DNA of 64,000 nt from Dickeya chrysanthemi NCPPB 402 (GTDB lineage: Bacteria > Pseudomonadota > Gammaproteobacteria > Enterobacterales > Enterobacteriaceae): the NCBI RefSeq assembly GCF_000406105.1, contig NZ_CM001974.1:171050-235049 (forward strand), given 5' to 3'. How positions within the stretch are numbered: position 1 is the first letter of the stretch; each line of letters opens with the position of its first letter. This document shows, in pieces, positions 8,931-17,477 of the stretch. Both the position numbers and the translations under genes were made by a program. Under the pieces are notes generated by a model, which did not search any database, was not told the origin of the DNA, and was given only the letters and a program-made list of their open reading frames with translations.

Positions 8931-10475
8931 ATGGCTGTATCACAACCTCTTCCCGCCGAACCCGGCGGAGCGGAGTACCTGCGCGCGGTGTTGCGCGCGC
9001 CGGTGTACGAAGTGGCGCAGGTCACGCCGCTGGAGCGAATGGATAAACTCTCCTCGCGGCTGGGTAACGTCATTCTGGTTAAGCGTGAGGATCGTCAGCC
9101 GGTGCACAGCTTCAAGCTGCGCGGCGCTTACGCCATGATGGCGAGTCTCAGCAACGAGCAGAAATCGCACGGTGTGGTGACGGCCTCGGCCGGTAACCAC
9201 GCGCAAGGCGTGGCGCTGTCCGCCAGCCGCCTCGGCATTCGCGCGTTGATCGTAATGCCGGTCGCCACCGCAGACATCAAGGTCGATGCGGTGCGTGATT
9301 TCGGCGGCGAAGTGTTGTTGCACGGCGCCAATTTCGATGAAGCCAAAGCCAAAGCCATCGAACTGTCGCAACAGCAGCACATGACCTTTGTGCCGCCGTT
9401 CGACCACCCGGCGGTTATCGCCGGGCAGGGGACGCTGGCGATGGAGCTGCTGCAACAGGATGCGCATCTGGACCGCGTATTCGTGCCGGTAGGCGGCGGC
9501 GGGCTGGCGGCGGGCGTAGCGGTGTTGATCAAGCAGTTGATGCCGCAGATCCAGGTGATCGGCGTCGAAGCGGAAGACTCCGCCTGCCTGCGGGCGGCGC
9601 TGGATGCCGGCCAGCCGGTAGATTTGCCGCGCGTCGGGCTGTTTGCCGAAGGGGTGGCGGTGAAACGCATCGGTAACGAAACCTTCCGTCTGTGCCGGGA
9701 GTATCTGGACGATGTCATCACCGTCGACAGCGACGCTATCTGCGCGGCGGTCAAAGATCTGTTCGAGGATGTTCGTGCGATTGCCGAGCCGTCCGGGGCG
9801 CTGGCGCTGGCCGGGATGAAAAAATACATCCAGCAGCACAATATTCAGGGCGAACGGTTGGCGCATATTTTGTCCGGCGCTAACGTCAACTTCCACGGGC
9901 TGCGTTACGTCTCCGAGCGCTGTGAGCTGGGTGAACAACGTGAAGCGCTGATGGCGGTGACGATTCCGGAGCAGAAGGGCAGTTTCCTCAAGTTCTGCCA
10001 GTTGCTGGGTGGGCGTTCCGTCACCGAGTTCAACTACCGTTACGCGGATGCCGACAACGCCTGTATTTTTGTCGGCGTACGGCTGACGCGCGGCAACGTC
10101 GAACGTCATGAGATTCTGGCGGAGTTGCAGGCGGGCGGCTATCAGGTGGTGGATCTGTCCGACGACGAGATGGCGAAACTGCATGTGCGTTACATGGTCG
10201 GCGGCCGACCGTCCAAACCGCTGAAAGAACGGTTGTACAGCTTCGAATTTCCGGAATCGCCGGGTGCGCTGCTGAAGTTCCTCAATACGCTGGGAACGTA
10301 CTGGAATATCTCGTTGTTCCATTATCGCAGCCACGGCACCGACTTTGGTCGGGTGCTGGCGGCTTTCGAACGTACGGAGCATGACCCGGCGTTCGAGCAA
10401 CATTTGCAGGCGTTGGGGTATGAGTGCCACGACGAGACGCAGAATCCGGCGTTTCGGTTCTTCCTGCAAGGCTAA
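8931..10475 (+). CDS. ilvA: Threonine deaminase, biosynthetic
   Basis: A 514-residue PLP enzyme that deaminates threonine to 2-ketobutyrate, the committed step to isoleucine; the enzyme is feedback-inhibited by isoleucine. The PLP lysine is K62 in HSFKLRGAYAMM, and the phosphate-binding glycine loop is the VGGGGLAAG segment. Two ACT-like regulatory regions follow (the first around EQKGSFLKFCQLLGGRSVTEFNYR, the second around FPESPGALLKFLNTLGTYWNIS), as in the long biosynthetic form. It is the last gene of the operon before a terminator. Confidence 0.97.
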   Translation: MAVSQPLPAEPGGAEYLRAVLRAPVYEVAQVTPLERMDKLSSRLGNVILVKREDRQPVHSFKLRGAYAMMASLSNEQKSHGVVTASAGNHAQGVALSASRLGIRALIVMPVATADIKVDAVRDFGGEVLLHGANFDEAKAKAIELSQQQHMTFVPPFDHPAVIAGQGTLAMELLQQDAHLDRVFVPVGGGGLAAGVAVLIKQLMPQIQVIGVEAEDSACLRAALDAGQPVDLPRVGLFAEGVAVKRIGNETFRLCREYLDDVITVDSDAICAAVKDLFEDVRAIAEPSGALALAGMKKYIQQHNIQGERLAHILSGANVNFHGLRYVSERCELGEQREALMAVTIPEQKGSFLKFCQLLGGRSVTEFNYRYADADNACIFVGVRLTRGNVERHEILAELQAGGYQVVDLSDDEMAKLHVRYMVGGRPSKPLKERLYSFEFPESPGALLKFLNTLGTYWNISLFHYRSHGTDFGRVLAAFERTEHDPAFEQHLQALGYECHDETQNPAFRFFLQG

Positions 10476-10492
10476 AGCAGTAAGCTGCGCCG

Positions 10493-10534
10493 AATGCGCC
10501 CGACGGTGTTACGCCGCCGGGCGCATTTTATTTT
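10493..10534 (+). terminator. Terminator of the ilvGMEDA operon
   Basis: Ten-bp stem AATGCGCCCG/CGGGCGCATT closed by further inner pairing, then TTTTATTTTA. It lies 17 bp after the ilvA stop. Confidence 0.9.
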
Positions 10535-10583
10535 AGGGCGTGCTGCGGTAGGCTTGATGTCTCATCAGTCAGGGACACACATC

Positions 10584-11324
10584 ATGGCAACGGGATTTAA
10601 CGGTTTTTCACCGCATACGCTGACGTTTTTGCAGCAGGTACGTCAGCAGGACAGTAAAGAATGGTTTGAAGATCACCGGCAAACGTATGAAGACCAATTG
10701 TTGACGCCGTTTCGCTCGCTGGTCGATACGCTGTCCATCGCCATGCTGCAAATTGACGACCATTTTGAAACCAAACCGGCGGTGGGCAAAACCTTATCCC
10801 GCATTCACCGCGATACCCGCTTTTCCCATGACAAATCCCGCTATCGCGACAAGATGTGGTTCACCTTTAAACGCACCCATAAAGATTGGACCGATGCACC
10901 AGTCTACTTTTTCGAGCTGACGCCGACCGACTGGAGCTACGGTTTGGGGTATTACAGCGCCAGCCGCACCACCATGGAGCTGTTCCGGCAGACGCTGCGT
11001 GATAACCCGCTGGGTTTTCTGAAGGTGGCGGCCTGCCTGGGGCACGAGTTTGAGCTGGTGGGCGAGAGTTACAAACGGCCGCTGATTAAAGAGCAACCCG
11101 CGGAACTGGCAACCTGGTACAACCGTAAATCGTTTGCGGTCATAGCCACCCGGCAGGATCAGGAGCCGTTGTTTAGCGGTGAGCTGGTGCCGCTGCTGGC
11201 GAAAGGCTTTACCCGGCTGGAGCCGCTGTACCATTATCTGATGAAGATCGAAGCGATGAAGAAAGCGGCGGAACCTGAAAAAGTCAGCCCCGCCTTTCTG
11301 GATGAGAAGTGGTTTAGCCGCTGA
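10584..11324 (+). CDS. DUF2461 family protein
   Basis: A 246-residue conserved protein of unknown function with the DUF2461 pattern: a start at FSPHTLTFLQQVRQQDSKEWF, a central LSRIHRDTRFSHDKSRYRDKMWFTF block and a basic C-terminus. No catalytic role is established for the family. The longest frame begins at 10494 inside the ilvA terminator; the start at 10584 (MATGFNGFSPHTL) fits the family and lies outside the hairpin. No signal peptide or membrane segment is seen. It is convergent with the LprI-like gene, with only 3 bp between the two stop codons. Confidence 0.75.
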   Translation: MATGFNGFSPHTLTFLQQVRQQDSKEWFEDHRQTYEDQLLTPFRSLVDTLSIAMLQIDDHFETKPAVGKTLSRIHRDTRFSHDKSRYRDKMWFTFKRTHKDWTDAPVYFFELTPTDWSYGLGYYSASRTTMELFRQTLRDNPLGFLKVAACLGHEFELVGESYKRPLIKEQPAELATWYNRKSFAVIATRQDQEPLFSGELVPLLAKGFTRLEPLYHYLMKIEAMKKAAEPEKVSPAFLDEKWFSR

Positions 11325-11327
11325 GGG

Positions 11328-12095
11328 TTATTTCCCCTTTGCCATCAAATAATCAAACAGATAGCTTTCACCGGCGGCGTCAAACACGGTGATTTGCAAC
11401 TGCCGGTTATCCACGCAGGTTAACAACAGTTTTTTCTGACCGCCGAAGCTGCTTTCGGTCTGGCCGATGGCTTGCGTGTCGGTCATCTGGCGGGCGCTGA
11501 GCGTGATGTCATCCAGTTTATTGGCATAACGAAACGCCACCGAGCCGGTACCGGTAATATCGCCGTCTTCGGTATTCAGCGTCAGGTTGACCAGATGATA
11601 TGGCGCTTTCTGATCGTACATTTCTTTGAAGTAATCGCTGAGCTCGTCGTATTCCTGAGTGGATAGCTGCAGGTAGTACTCGTAGCTGTAGTCGCCGTCA
11701 AAGCAACCGCTGCGACGTGACAGGGCGATCGGGTCCGGCAGGGGATGCTGGGTGACGTCGTTCAGGTAGCGCAGGCGGTTGAGCTGCTGCTGGTAGCTCA
11801 GCCGCAGGCACTCTTCATCCCGACAGGTATTACGGCTGGATAGCCAACTGCGCTGAAACTGAGTCAGGATTTTTTCCTGCGCGACGCGTTCGGGGTTGCC
11901 GGTGAGAAACGCACGTGATTTCTGCCACTCTTTCGCCAGCTCGTCATCCAACTGGCTGAGCGCCGGTGTCTGGCAAATCAGCTTTTCCTGCGCCGAACTG
12001 GCTTGCTGGCAGGGAAAGCTGGCGGCCAGCGCCGGGAGCGCACTGCCCCCCACAACCAATGGCAGCAGCCACGTAGCGAGCAATCGTTTCATCAT
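11328..12095 (-). CDS. Secreted protein with LprI-like N-terminal (DUF1311) domain
   Basis: A 255-residue exported protein. The signal peptide is clear (MMKRLLATWLLPLVVGGSA, cleavage near ALAA|SFPC). The next 80 or so residues have the DUF1311/LprI pattern: paired cysteines (FPCQQASSAQEKLIC, then NTCRDEECL), the Q-L-D-D-E-L segment and RSWLSSRNTCRDEEC, shared with proteins linked to lysozyme inhibition. The C-terminal half is not recognised. The start ATG overlaps the ilvY stop (ATGA), so it is probably translated from the ilvY transcript. A link to branched-chain amino acids is not apparent. Confidence 0.7.
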   Translation of the reverse strand: MMKRLLATWLLPLVVGGSALPALAASFPCQQASSAQEKLICQTPALSQLDDELAKEWQKSRAFLTGNPERVAQEKILTQFQRSWLSSRNTCRDEECLRLSYQQQLNRLRYLNDVTQHPLPDPIALSRRSGCFDGDYSYEYYLQLSTQEYDELSDYFKEMYDQKAPYHLVNLTLNTEDGDITGTGSVAFRYANKLDDITLSARQMTDTQAIGQTESSFGGQKKLLLTCVDNRQLQITVFDAAGESYLFDYLMAKGK

Positions 12096-12979
12096 TTTTC
12101 CTGTAAGGTTTCCCAAAATGCTGCGATCAACGGGGAGCTAAGGTGTTTTTTCTGTACGCAGACGCCCAATTCGAACGGCTCCATCGCCTGTGCTTCTAAT
12201 ATTGATACACGATTACGCACCGGTTCAGGGCTGTTTTCAAGTACCACATCAGGGATCAATGCGATACCGCAGCCCAGTGCGACCATCGACACCATCGCTT
12301 CGTGTCCGGATACGGTGGCGTAAATAGGCGGATTGGTAATGTGTTGACGGCGGAACCAGACGTCAATTCTTTTCCGCACCGGGCCGTGCTCCGGCAGAAT
12401 AAACGGAATTTGCGACCAGTCCGGATGCGGTTGCAACGCCTGCGTTTGTACCGGGCAGGGCAGTGCCGGAATGATCAGCACCAGCGGCACCTTGCCGATA
12501 GGCATGAACTCCACACTGGTCGGCAACGTTTCCGGGTGGCCGGCGATGCCGAGATCCGCTTCGTTGGACTGCACTTTATCCAGCGCGTCGGCGGCATCCC
12601 CCGTGGTCAGTTTGATTTCCACCAGCGGGTGTCGCGCCCGGAAACGGTCGAGAATCGGCGGCAAGTGGCTATAGGCGGCGGTTACCGAGCAAAATAGCCG
12701 TAGTTCGCCGCTGAGCGACTGGCCTTGCTGCTGCAAAATCAGGCGCAATTGCTGGTATTGCAGCAGGGTTTGCTGCGCGAAGGTTTTCAGGTGTTCGCCG
12801 GCATCGGTCAGGCGCACGGTACGGTTGTCGCGCAGAAACAACGCCTGACCGATATCCTCTTCCAGCCGCTGAATCTGGCGCGACAGCGTGGAGGGGCTGA
12901 TGTGCATCGCTTTGGCGGTGCGGCCGAAGTGGCGGCTCTCCACCAGATGCAAAAACAGTTTCAGATCCCGTAAGTCCAT
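12092..12979 (-). CDS. ilvY: LysR-family activator of ilvC
   Basis: A 295-residue LysR-type regulator. It has an N-terminal helix-turn-helix (MDLRDLKLFLHLVESRHFG, SPSTLSRQIQRLEEDIG) and an effector domain. IlvY activates ilvC when acetolactate or acetohydroxybutyrate accumulate, and represses itself. It is divergent from ilvC, with a 169-bp AT-rich intergenic region containing a TTGCAA repeat. Length and gene order match E. coli. An LprI-like gene overlaps its stop codon. Confidence 0.96.
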   Translation of the reverse strand: MDLRDLKLFLHLVESRHFGRTAKAMHISPSTLSRQIQRLEEDIGQALFLRDNRTVRLTDAGEHLKTFAQQTLLQYQQLRLILQQQGQSLSGELRLFCSVTAAYSHLPPILDRFRARHPLVEIKLTTGDAADALDKVQSNEADLGIAGHPETLPTSVEFMPIGKVPLVLIIPALPCPVQTQALQPHPDWSQIPFILPEHGPVRKRIDVWFRRQHITNPPIYATVSGHEAMVSMVALGCGIALIPDVVLENSPEPVRNRVSILEAQAMEPFELGVCVQKKHLSSPLIAAFWETLQEK

Positions 12980-13002
12980 GCGCGCAGTGTCTCGTTTTAG
13001 TG

Positions 13003-13017
13003 TTGCAATTCTTGCAA
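13003..13017. promoter_or_regulatory. Candidate IlvY operator between ilvY and ilvC
   Basis: Two TTGCAA palindromes separated by 3 bp (TTGCAATTCTTGCAA), about 25 bp upstream of the ilvY start and 130 bp upstream of ilvC. TTGCAA-type sequences occur in the divergent ilvY-ilvC regulatory region of E. coli. Assignment is by position and sequence only. Confidence 0.5.
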
Positions 13018-13148
13018 TATGACGTTGTTAATATATCAATTTAAGCAATGTATTTCCTGTCATATCATAATGACATTCTGATGGCGGTGGTTATCGCCGT
13101 CCCGAACATAAAGCCAATGCAAACACAATATCAAATGGAGCACGCCTC

Positions 13149-14627
13149 ATGGCCAATTACTTCAATACACTGAACCTGCGTCAGCAGCTGGCGCAATTAG
13201 GCAAATGCCGTTTCATGAGCCGCGACGAATTCGCGGATGAAGCCAGCTACCTGAAAGGCAAGAAAGTGGTCATCGTAGGGTGTGGCGCTCAGGGGCTGAA
13301 CCAGGGTTTGAACATGCGCGATTCCGGTCTGGATATCGCCTACGCTCTGCGTGCCGAAGCCATCGCCGAAAAACGTGCGTCATGGCGCAAGGCGACTGAA
13401 AACGGCTTTAAAGTCGGTACGTATGAAGAGCTGATCCCGCAGGCGGATCTGGTGGTTAACCTGACGCCGGACAAACAGCACTCTGCCGTAGTTCAGGCGG
13501 TACAACCGTTGATGAAACAGGGTGCGGCGCTGGGTTATTCCCACGGTTTCAACATCGTTGAAGTGGGCGAACAGGTTCGTAAAGACCTCACCGTGGTGAT
13601 GGTTGCGCCGAAGTGTCCGGGCACCGAAGTGCGTGAAGAATACAAACGTGGTTTCGGCGTGCCGACGCTTATCGCCGTTCACCCGGAAAACGACCCGAAA
13701 GGCGAAGGCATGGCGATTGCCAAAGCCTGGGCGGCGGCGACCGGCGGTCACCGTGCCGGCGTACTGGAGTCCTCTTTTGTCGCTGAAGTGAAATCTGACC
13801 TGATGGGTGAGCAGACGATTCTGTGCGGTATGTTGCAGGCGGGTTCGCTGTTGAGTTTCGACAAGCTGGTGGCCGACGGCGTTGACCCGGCTTACGCGGA
13901 AAAACTGATTCAGTTCGGCTGGGAAACCATCACCGAAGCGCTGAAACAGGGCGGCATCACCCTGATGATGGACCGTTTGTCCAACCCGGCCAAGCTGCGT
14001 GCGTTCGCACTGTCTGAACAGTTGAAAGGCATTATGGCGCCGTTGTTCCAGAAACACATGGATGACATCATCTCCGGTGCGTTCTCCAGCGGCATGATGG
14101 CCGACTGGGCTAACGACGACGTGAAACTGCTGACCTGGCGTGAAGAAACCGGCAAAACCGCGTTTGAAAACGCGCCGCAGTTCGAAGGTAAAATCGACGA
14201 GCAGGAATACTTCGACAACGGCGTACTGATGATCGCGATGGTGAAAGCCGGTGTAGAACTGGCGTTCGAAACCATGGTGAGCGCCGGTATCATCGAAGAG
14301 TCCGCCTACTACGAATCACTGCACGAACTGCCGCTGATCGCCAACACTATCGCCCGTAAGCGCCTGTATGAAATGAACGTGGTCATTTCCGACACCGCAG
14401 AGTACGGCAACTACCTGTTTGCCAACGCGGCGGTTCCGCTGCTGAAAGGCGCATTCATGGACAGCCTGCAGCCGGGCGATCTGGGCAAACCGGTTGCGGC
14501 GAACAGTGTGGACAACGCGCAACTGCGTGACGTGAACGAAGCCATCCGTAACCACCCGATCGAAACCGTTGGTAAGAAACTGCGTGGCTACATGACCGAC
14601 ATGAAACGTATTGCGGTCGCCGGCTAA
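13149..14627 (+). CDS. ilvC: Ketol-acid reductoisomerase (class II)
   Basis: A 492-residue NADPH-dependent enzyme that isomerises and reduces acetolactate or acetohydroxybutyrate: the second common step of branched-chain amino acid synthesis. Its length and the duplicated C-terminal knotted domain are those of the long class II enzymes of enterobacteria. The Rossmann motif is [20 protein letters not shown] near residues 33-54. It is preceded by a GGAG ribosome binding site, divergent from its activator ilvY and followed by a terminator. Confidence 0.98.
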   Translation: MANYFNTLNLRQQLAQLGKCRFMSRDEFADEASYLKGKKVVIVGCGAQGLNQGLNMRDSGLDIAYALRAEAIAEKRASWRKATENGFKVGTYEELIPQADLVVNLTPDKQHSAVVQAVQPLMKQGAALGYSHGFNIVEVGEQVRKDLTVVMVAPKCPGTEVREEYKRGFGVPTLIAVHPENDPKGEGMAIAKAWAAATGGHRAGVLESSFVAEVKSDLMGEQTILCGMLQAGSLLSFDKLVADGVDPAYAEKLIQFGWETITEALKQGGITLMMDRLSNPAKLRAFALSEQLKGIMAPLFQKHMDDIISGAFSSGMMADWANDDVKLLTWREETGKTAFENAPQFEGKIDEQEYFDNGVLMIAMVKAGVELAFETMVSAGIIEESAYYESLHELPLIANTIARKRLYEMNVVISDTAEYGNYLFANAAVPLLKGAFMDSLQPGDLGKPVAANSVDNAQLRDVNEAIRNHPIETVGKKLRGYMTDMKRIAVAG

Positions 14628-14651
14628 GACCATTAGCACCTATCGCATATC

Positions 14652-14683
14652 AAAACGGGGCGTGGATTGCGCCCCGTTTTTTT
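14652..14683 (+). terminator. Terminator of ilvC
   Basis: Stem AAAACGGGGC/GCCCCGTTTT followed by seven T residues, 25 bp after the ilvC stop. GC content falls sharply after it. Confidence 0.93.
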
Positions 14684-14818
14684 GCTTGTTTAAATGAAAA
14701 GCAATATATTAAGTTTTTCAGGTTAATCTGGTTAAGTCTTTTTGATATAACCGAAAAATTTTCAGCCAGAATGGGTTTATAAATAAATTTTTGATGAGAC
14801 TCCATGGAAGGAATTAGT

Positions 14819-15196
14819 ATGCGATATCCAACTGCGACAGAAGGCGTGTCTGTCGATGCCAATATGTCTTATCTTAGGCAGAAATATGGAAGAATTGTGG
14901 GGCCGCTAGATTATTATGATTTTTACAAATTAGTCCGAAATAAAGGCCCCTGGGATTTTAAGCAGAAAGGGCGGAAGTATGAGAACTTCGGTAACTTTCA
15001 TTACGGCGCAGTTGGTTATGCTGCTGGCATACCTGAAAATATTTTGTTAAGAGCCGCAGGGTGTGCGCAGATGCGCGCAGGGAATTATCAGCCAGATAAT
15101 AGCGTTTGTTGGGATGATGAACCTTATGGTGATGACCCTAATGATCAGGAATATATTAAGTTAGGAATAGAGTATGCCAAAAGTAAAGGTTACTAA
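14819..15196 (+). CDS. Orphan polymorphic toxin, type 44 (Ntox44-like) domain
   Basis: A 125-residue protein that appears to be a free-standing polymorphic toxin type 44 domain. Recognisable blocks are KGPWDFKQ (42-49), FGNFHYGAVGYAAG (57-70), LLRAAGCAQ (76-84) and YGDDPNDQEYIKLGIEY (103-119), the usual order in C-terminal toxin modules of Rhs and contact-dependent proteins. Predicted activity for the family is nuclease; I see no established catalytic residue. No carrier, PAAR, Rhs or secretion domain precedes it: ilvC ends under 200 bp upstream. The start at 14819 follows an AAGGAA ribosome binding site; an in-frame ATG at 14804 lies before that site. The stretch is clearly AT-richer than its neighbours, suggesting transfer. 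The next gene overlaps its end by 23 bp. Confidence 0.6.
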   Translation: MRYPTATEGVSVDANMSYLRQKYGRIVGPLDYYDFYKLVRNKGPWDFKQKGRKYENFGNFHYGAVGYAAGIPENILLRAAGCAQMRAGNYQPDNSVCWDDEPYGDDPNDQEYIKLGIEYAKSKGY

Positions 15197-15578
15197 TATA
15201 TTGAAATGGCTGCTCTCTTTTATTGTTTTGTTTATTCTTTTTGTGGCGCTTTTTTTCTTTTGGTTTATCTATTTCCCGAGTGAGGAATATAGTCAGGTAA
15301 GTGAATATAGATTTGGTGGTAATAATATTAGGGTAAATGTTTTACAGCTTGAAAGTGGTGGTGCTACGGTAGGCTTTGTGTATTCTTATACAGTAAGTAT
15401 TGAAGGTGGAGTACCGGTAGAAATCCTCAAAACGAATACTCGTGATGCAGAAATTACGATGAATAATGGGGTCTTAAACATTAGCCTCACGGGTGAAGTT
15501 TATAAACTGGATAACCGCATTCGGTTACATAACAAGCATGAAATACTGAAAACCCGCATTACCGTGACTCACCCATAA
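15174..15578 (+). CDS. Membrane-anchored protein, probable immunity partner
   Basis: A 134-residue protein with one strongly hydrophobic N-terminal segment (about residues 9-34, ILKWLLSFIVLFILFVALFF and on) and a roughly 100-residue extracytoplasmic part rich in beta-strand residues. The ESGGATVGFVYSYTV segment recalls small DUF5412-type anchored proteins, a weak resemblance. It overlaps the preceding toxin-like gene by 23 bp in another frame, with its own AGGA ribosome binding site inside that gene. Overlap, small size, low GC and membrane topology fit an immunity protein acting at the periplasmic face. No direct evidence of toxin binding can be read from sequence. Confidence 0.5.
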   Translation: MPKVKVTNILKWLLSFIVLFILFVALFFFWFIYFPSEEYSQVSEYRFGGNNIRVNVLQLESGGATVGFVYSYTVSIEGGVPVEILKTNTRDAEITMNNGVLNISLTGEVYKLDNRIRLHNKHEILKTRITVTHP

Positions 15579-15616
15579 TACGGCCCGATGACCCGGGCCG
15601 AATTGTTATCAAAGGA

Positions 15617-17116
15617 TCAGGCATCCGCCGGTGCGGATTTGAATTCCCGCTCGGCCTGATGGAAGCGCTCGGTCACGACGGCGGACGGCGCCCGGCCCAG
15701 CAAGCTCACCACCATAATCGCGGCGCAGGACAGCAAGAAGCCGGGGATGATTTCATACAAATTCAGCCAGCCGTACTGTTTCCAGACGATCACGGTTGTG
15801 GCGCCGACCAACATGCCAGCCAGCGCCCCATTACGGGTCATGCGCGGCCACAGCAGGGAAATCAGAATGACCGGGCCGAAGGCGGCGCCGAAGCCGGCCC
15901 AGGCGTAACTGACCAGCCCCAGAACCCGGTTTTCGGGGTTCACCGCCAGCGCAATCGCGATGACCGATACCAGCAGCACCATCGCGCGGCCGACCCACAC
16001 CAGCTCTCTCTGGCTGGCGTTTTTGCGCAGAAACGGTTTGTACAAATCTTCGGTGATGGCGCTGGAACACACCAGCAACTGGCAACTGAGCGTACTCATG
16101 ACGGCCGCCAGAATCGCGGAGAGCAATATGCCTGCGATCCACGGGTTAAACAGCAGACGCGCCAGTTCGATGAAGACGCGCTCACCGTTCTGGGTGACGT
16201 TGCCGGCCTGCTCAGGATTGCCGGTGAAGTAAGCAATGCCGAAGAACCCGACGGTAACGGCACCGGCCAGACAGAGCACCATCCAGGTCATGCTGATACG
16301 GCGGGCGTTGCGAATGGTGTGGTGTGAATCGGCGGCCATGAAACGCGCCAGAATATGCGGCTGGCCGAAATAACCCAGCCCCCAGCCCAGCAACGACAGG
16401 ATGGCGATGGTATCCAACCCTTTGAACATATCCAGATTAGCCGGGCTCTTGCTTTCGATCACCGCCAGCGACGGCGTGATGCCGCCCACCGACAGGATGA
16501 CGATCACCGGCGTCAGGATCAGCGCGAAAATCATCAGGCTGGCCTGCACGGTGTCGGTCCAACTGACTGCCAGATAACCGCCGATAAAGGTATAAGCAAT
16601 GGTTGCCGCGGCACCCGCCCACAGGGCGGTATCGTAGCTCATGCCAAAGGTGCTTTCGAACAGGCGGGCCCCCGCCACAATGCCGGAGGCGCAATAAATA
16701 GTGAAAAACACCAGGATCACCAGCGCTGAAATCACCCGCAGCAATTTACTTTTATCTTCAAAGCGATGACTGAAATAATCCGGCAGCGTCAGCGCGTTAT
16801 GGTTAACCTCGGTGTGTACCCGCAGGCGCCCGGCTACCCAGGTCCAGTTCAGGTAAGCACCGATGGTCAGGCCAATCGCTATCCAGCTTTCGGAGATACC
16901 CGACAAAAACACGGCGCCCGGTAACCCCATCAGCAGCCAGCCGCTCATGTCGGACGCTCCGGCGGATAACGCGGTGACCACACTCCCCATACGGCGACCA
17001 CCCAGAATATAGTCGCCAAAATTGTGGGTGGCGCGATAGGCCATCAGGCCGATCAACACCATCCCGAAGATGTACACCAGAAAGGTGACCAGCAATGGTG
17101 TGCTCATCGTCGTCAT
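15617..17116 (-). CDS. putP: Sodium/proline symporter
   Basis: A 499-residue member of the sodium:solute symporter family (LeuT fold, 13 predicted helices) that imports proline with Na+. The family landmark GASDMSGWLLMGLPGA is present near residues 54-70. The frame opens at 17128, but GGAGAAAA lies correctly before the ATG at 17116 (MTTMSTPLLVTF), which also matches PutP of E. coli. It is divergent from putA; together they form the proline-utilisation locus controlled by PutA. Confidence 0.96.
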   Translation of the reverse strand: MTTMSTPLLVTFLVYIFGMVLIGLMAYRATHNFGDYILGGRRMGSVVTALSAGASDMSGWLLMGLPGAVFLSGISESWIAIGLTIGAYLNWTWVAGRLRVHTEVNHNALTLPDYFSHRFEDKSKLLRVISALVILVFFTIYCASGIVAGARLFESTFGMSYDTALWAGAAATIAYTFIGGYLAVSWTDTVQASLMIFALILTPVIVILSVGGITPSLAVIESKSPANLDMFKGLDTIAILSLLGWGLGYFGQPHILARFMAADSHHTIRNARRISMTWMVLCLAGAVTVGFFGIAYFTGNPEQAGNVTQNGERVFIELARLLFNPWIAGILLSAILAAVMSTLSCQLLVCSSAITEDLYKPFLRKNASQRELVWVGRAMVLLVSVIAIALAVNPENRVLGLVSYAWAGFGAAFGPVILISLLWPRMTRNGALAGMLVGATTVIVWKQYGWLNLYEIIPGFLLSCAAIMVVSLLGRAPSAVVTERFHQAEREFKSAPADA

Positions 17117-17477
17117 TATTTTCTCCATTGTGATGCTATCCGTCAGTCCTGCGCTCCGGTAGGCCGGGCACTGTCCGGCTTGCCGGAACGGATTCGCGAT
17201 TTAGTTGCTACGGGTTGCACCTTTCTGCTGATGGTTGAGCCGACATCAGTACCAATCTGGCCTGGTTTGCCGAAAAGGCCGACTGTCGCTATCAGCGAAA
17301 TGGGCGGCAAATATGGTGAAAAGCGTAGTTTATTAACAAGGTTGCACAAAGTTGCAACATGCCGGATAGTAGCTTTGCTTTCCAACATAACTTTCTTATA
17401 CCCGTCATATTTCAGGTTGCAGGCGCGTTGTACTTTCCCGCAAGCCGAATTATTGAGGGTATATAACAGGAGCGGAT
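17117..17477. promoter_or_regulatory. putP-putA intergenic control region with PutA operators
   Basis: The 361-bp region contains four exact GTTGCA hexamers on the plus strand at 17214-17219, 17341-17346, 17351-17356 and 17416-17421; the two in the middle are 10 bp apart, one helical turn. GTTGCA is the recognition core of the PutA ribbon-helix-helix domain. Without proline, PutA would bind here and repress both genes; with proline it moves to the membrane and acts as an enzyme. Confidence 0.8.

Noticed and set aside
7090..8943. 617-codon open frame opposite ilvD
   Set aside because: Mirror frame of a conserved GC-rich gene; low-complexity His/Arg/Gln-rich product without domain character.
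8940..10469. 509-codon open frame opposite ilvA
   Set aside because: Antisense shadow of a fully conserved enzyme; no start signal or recognisable domain.
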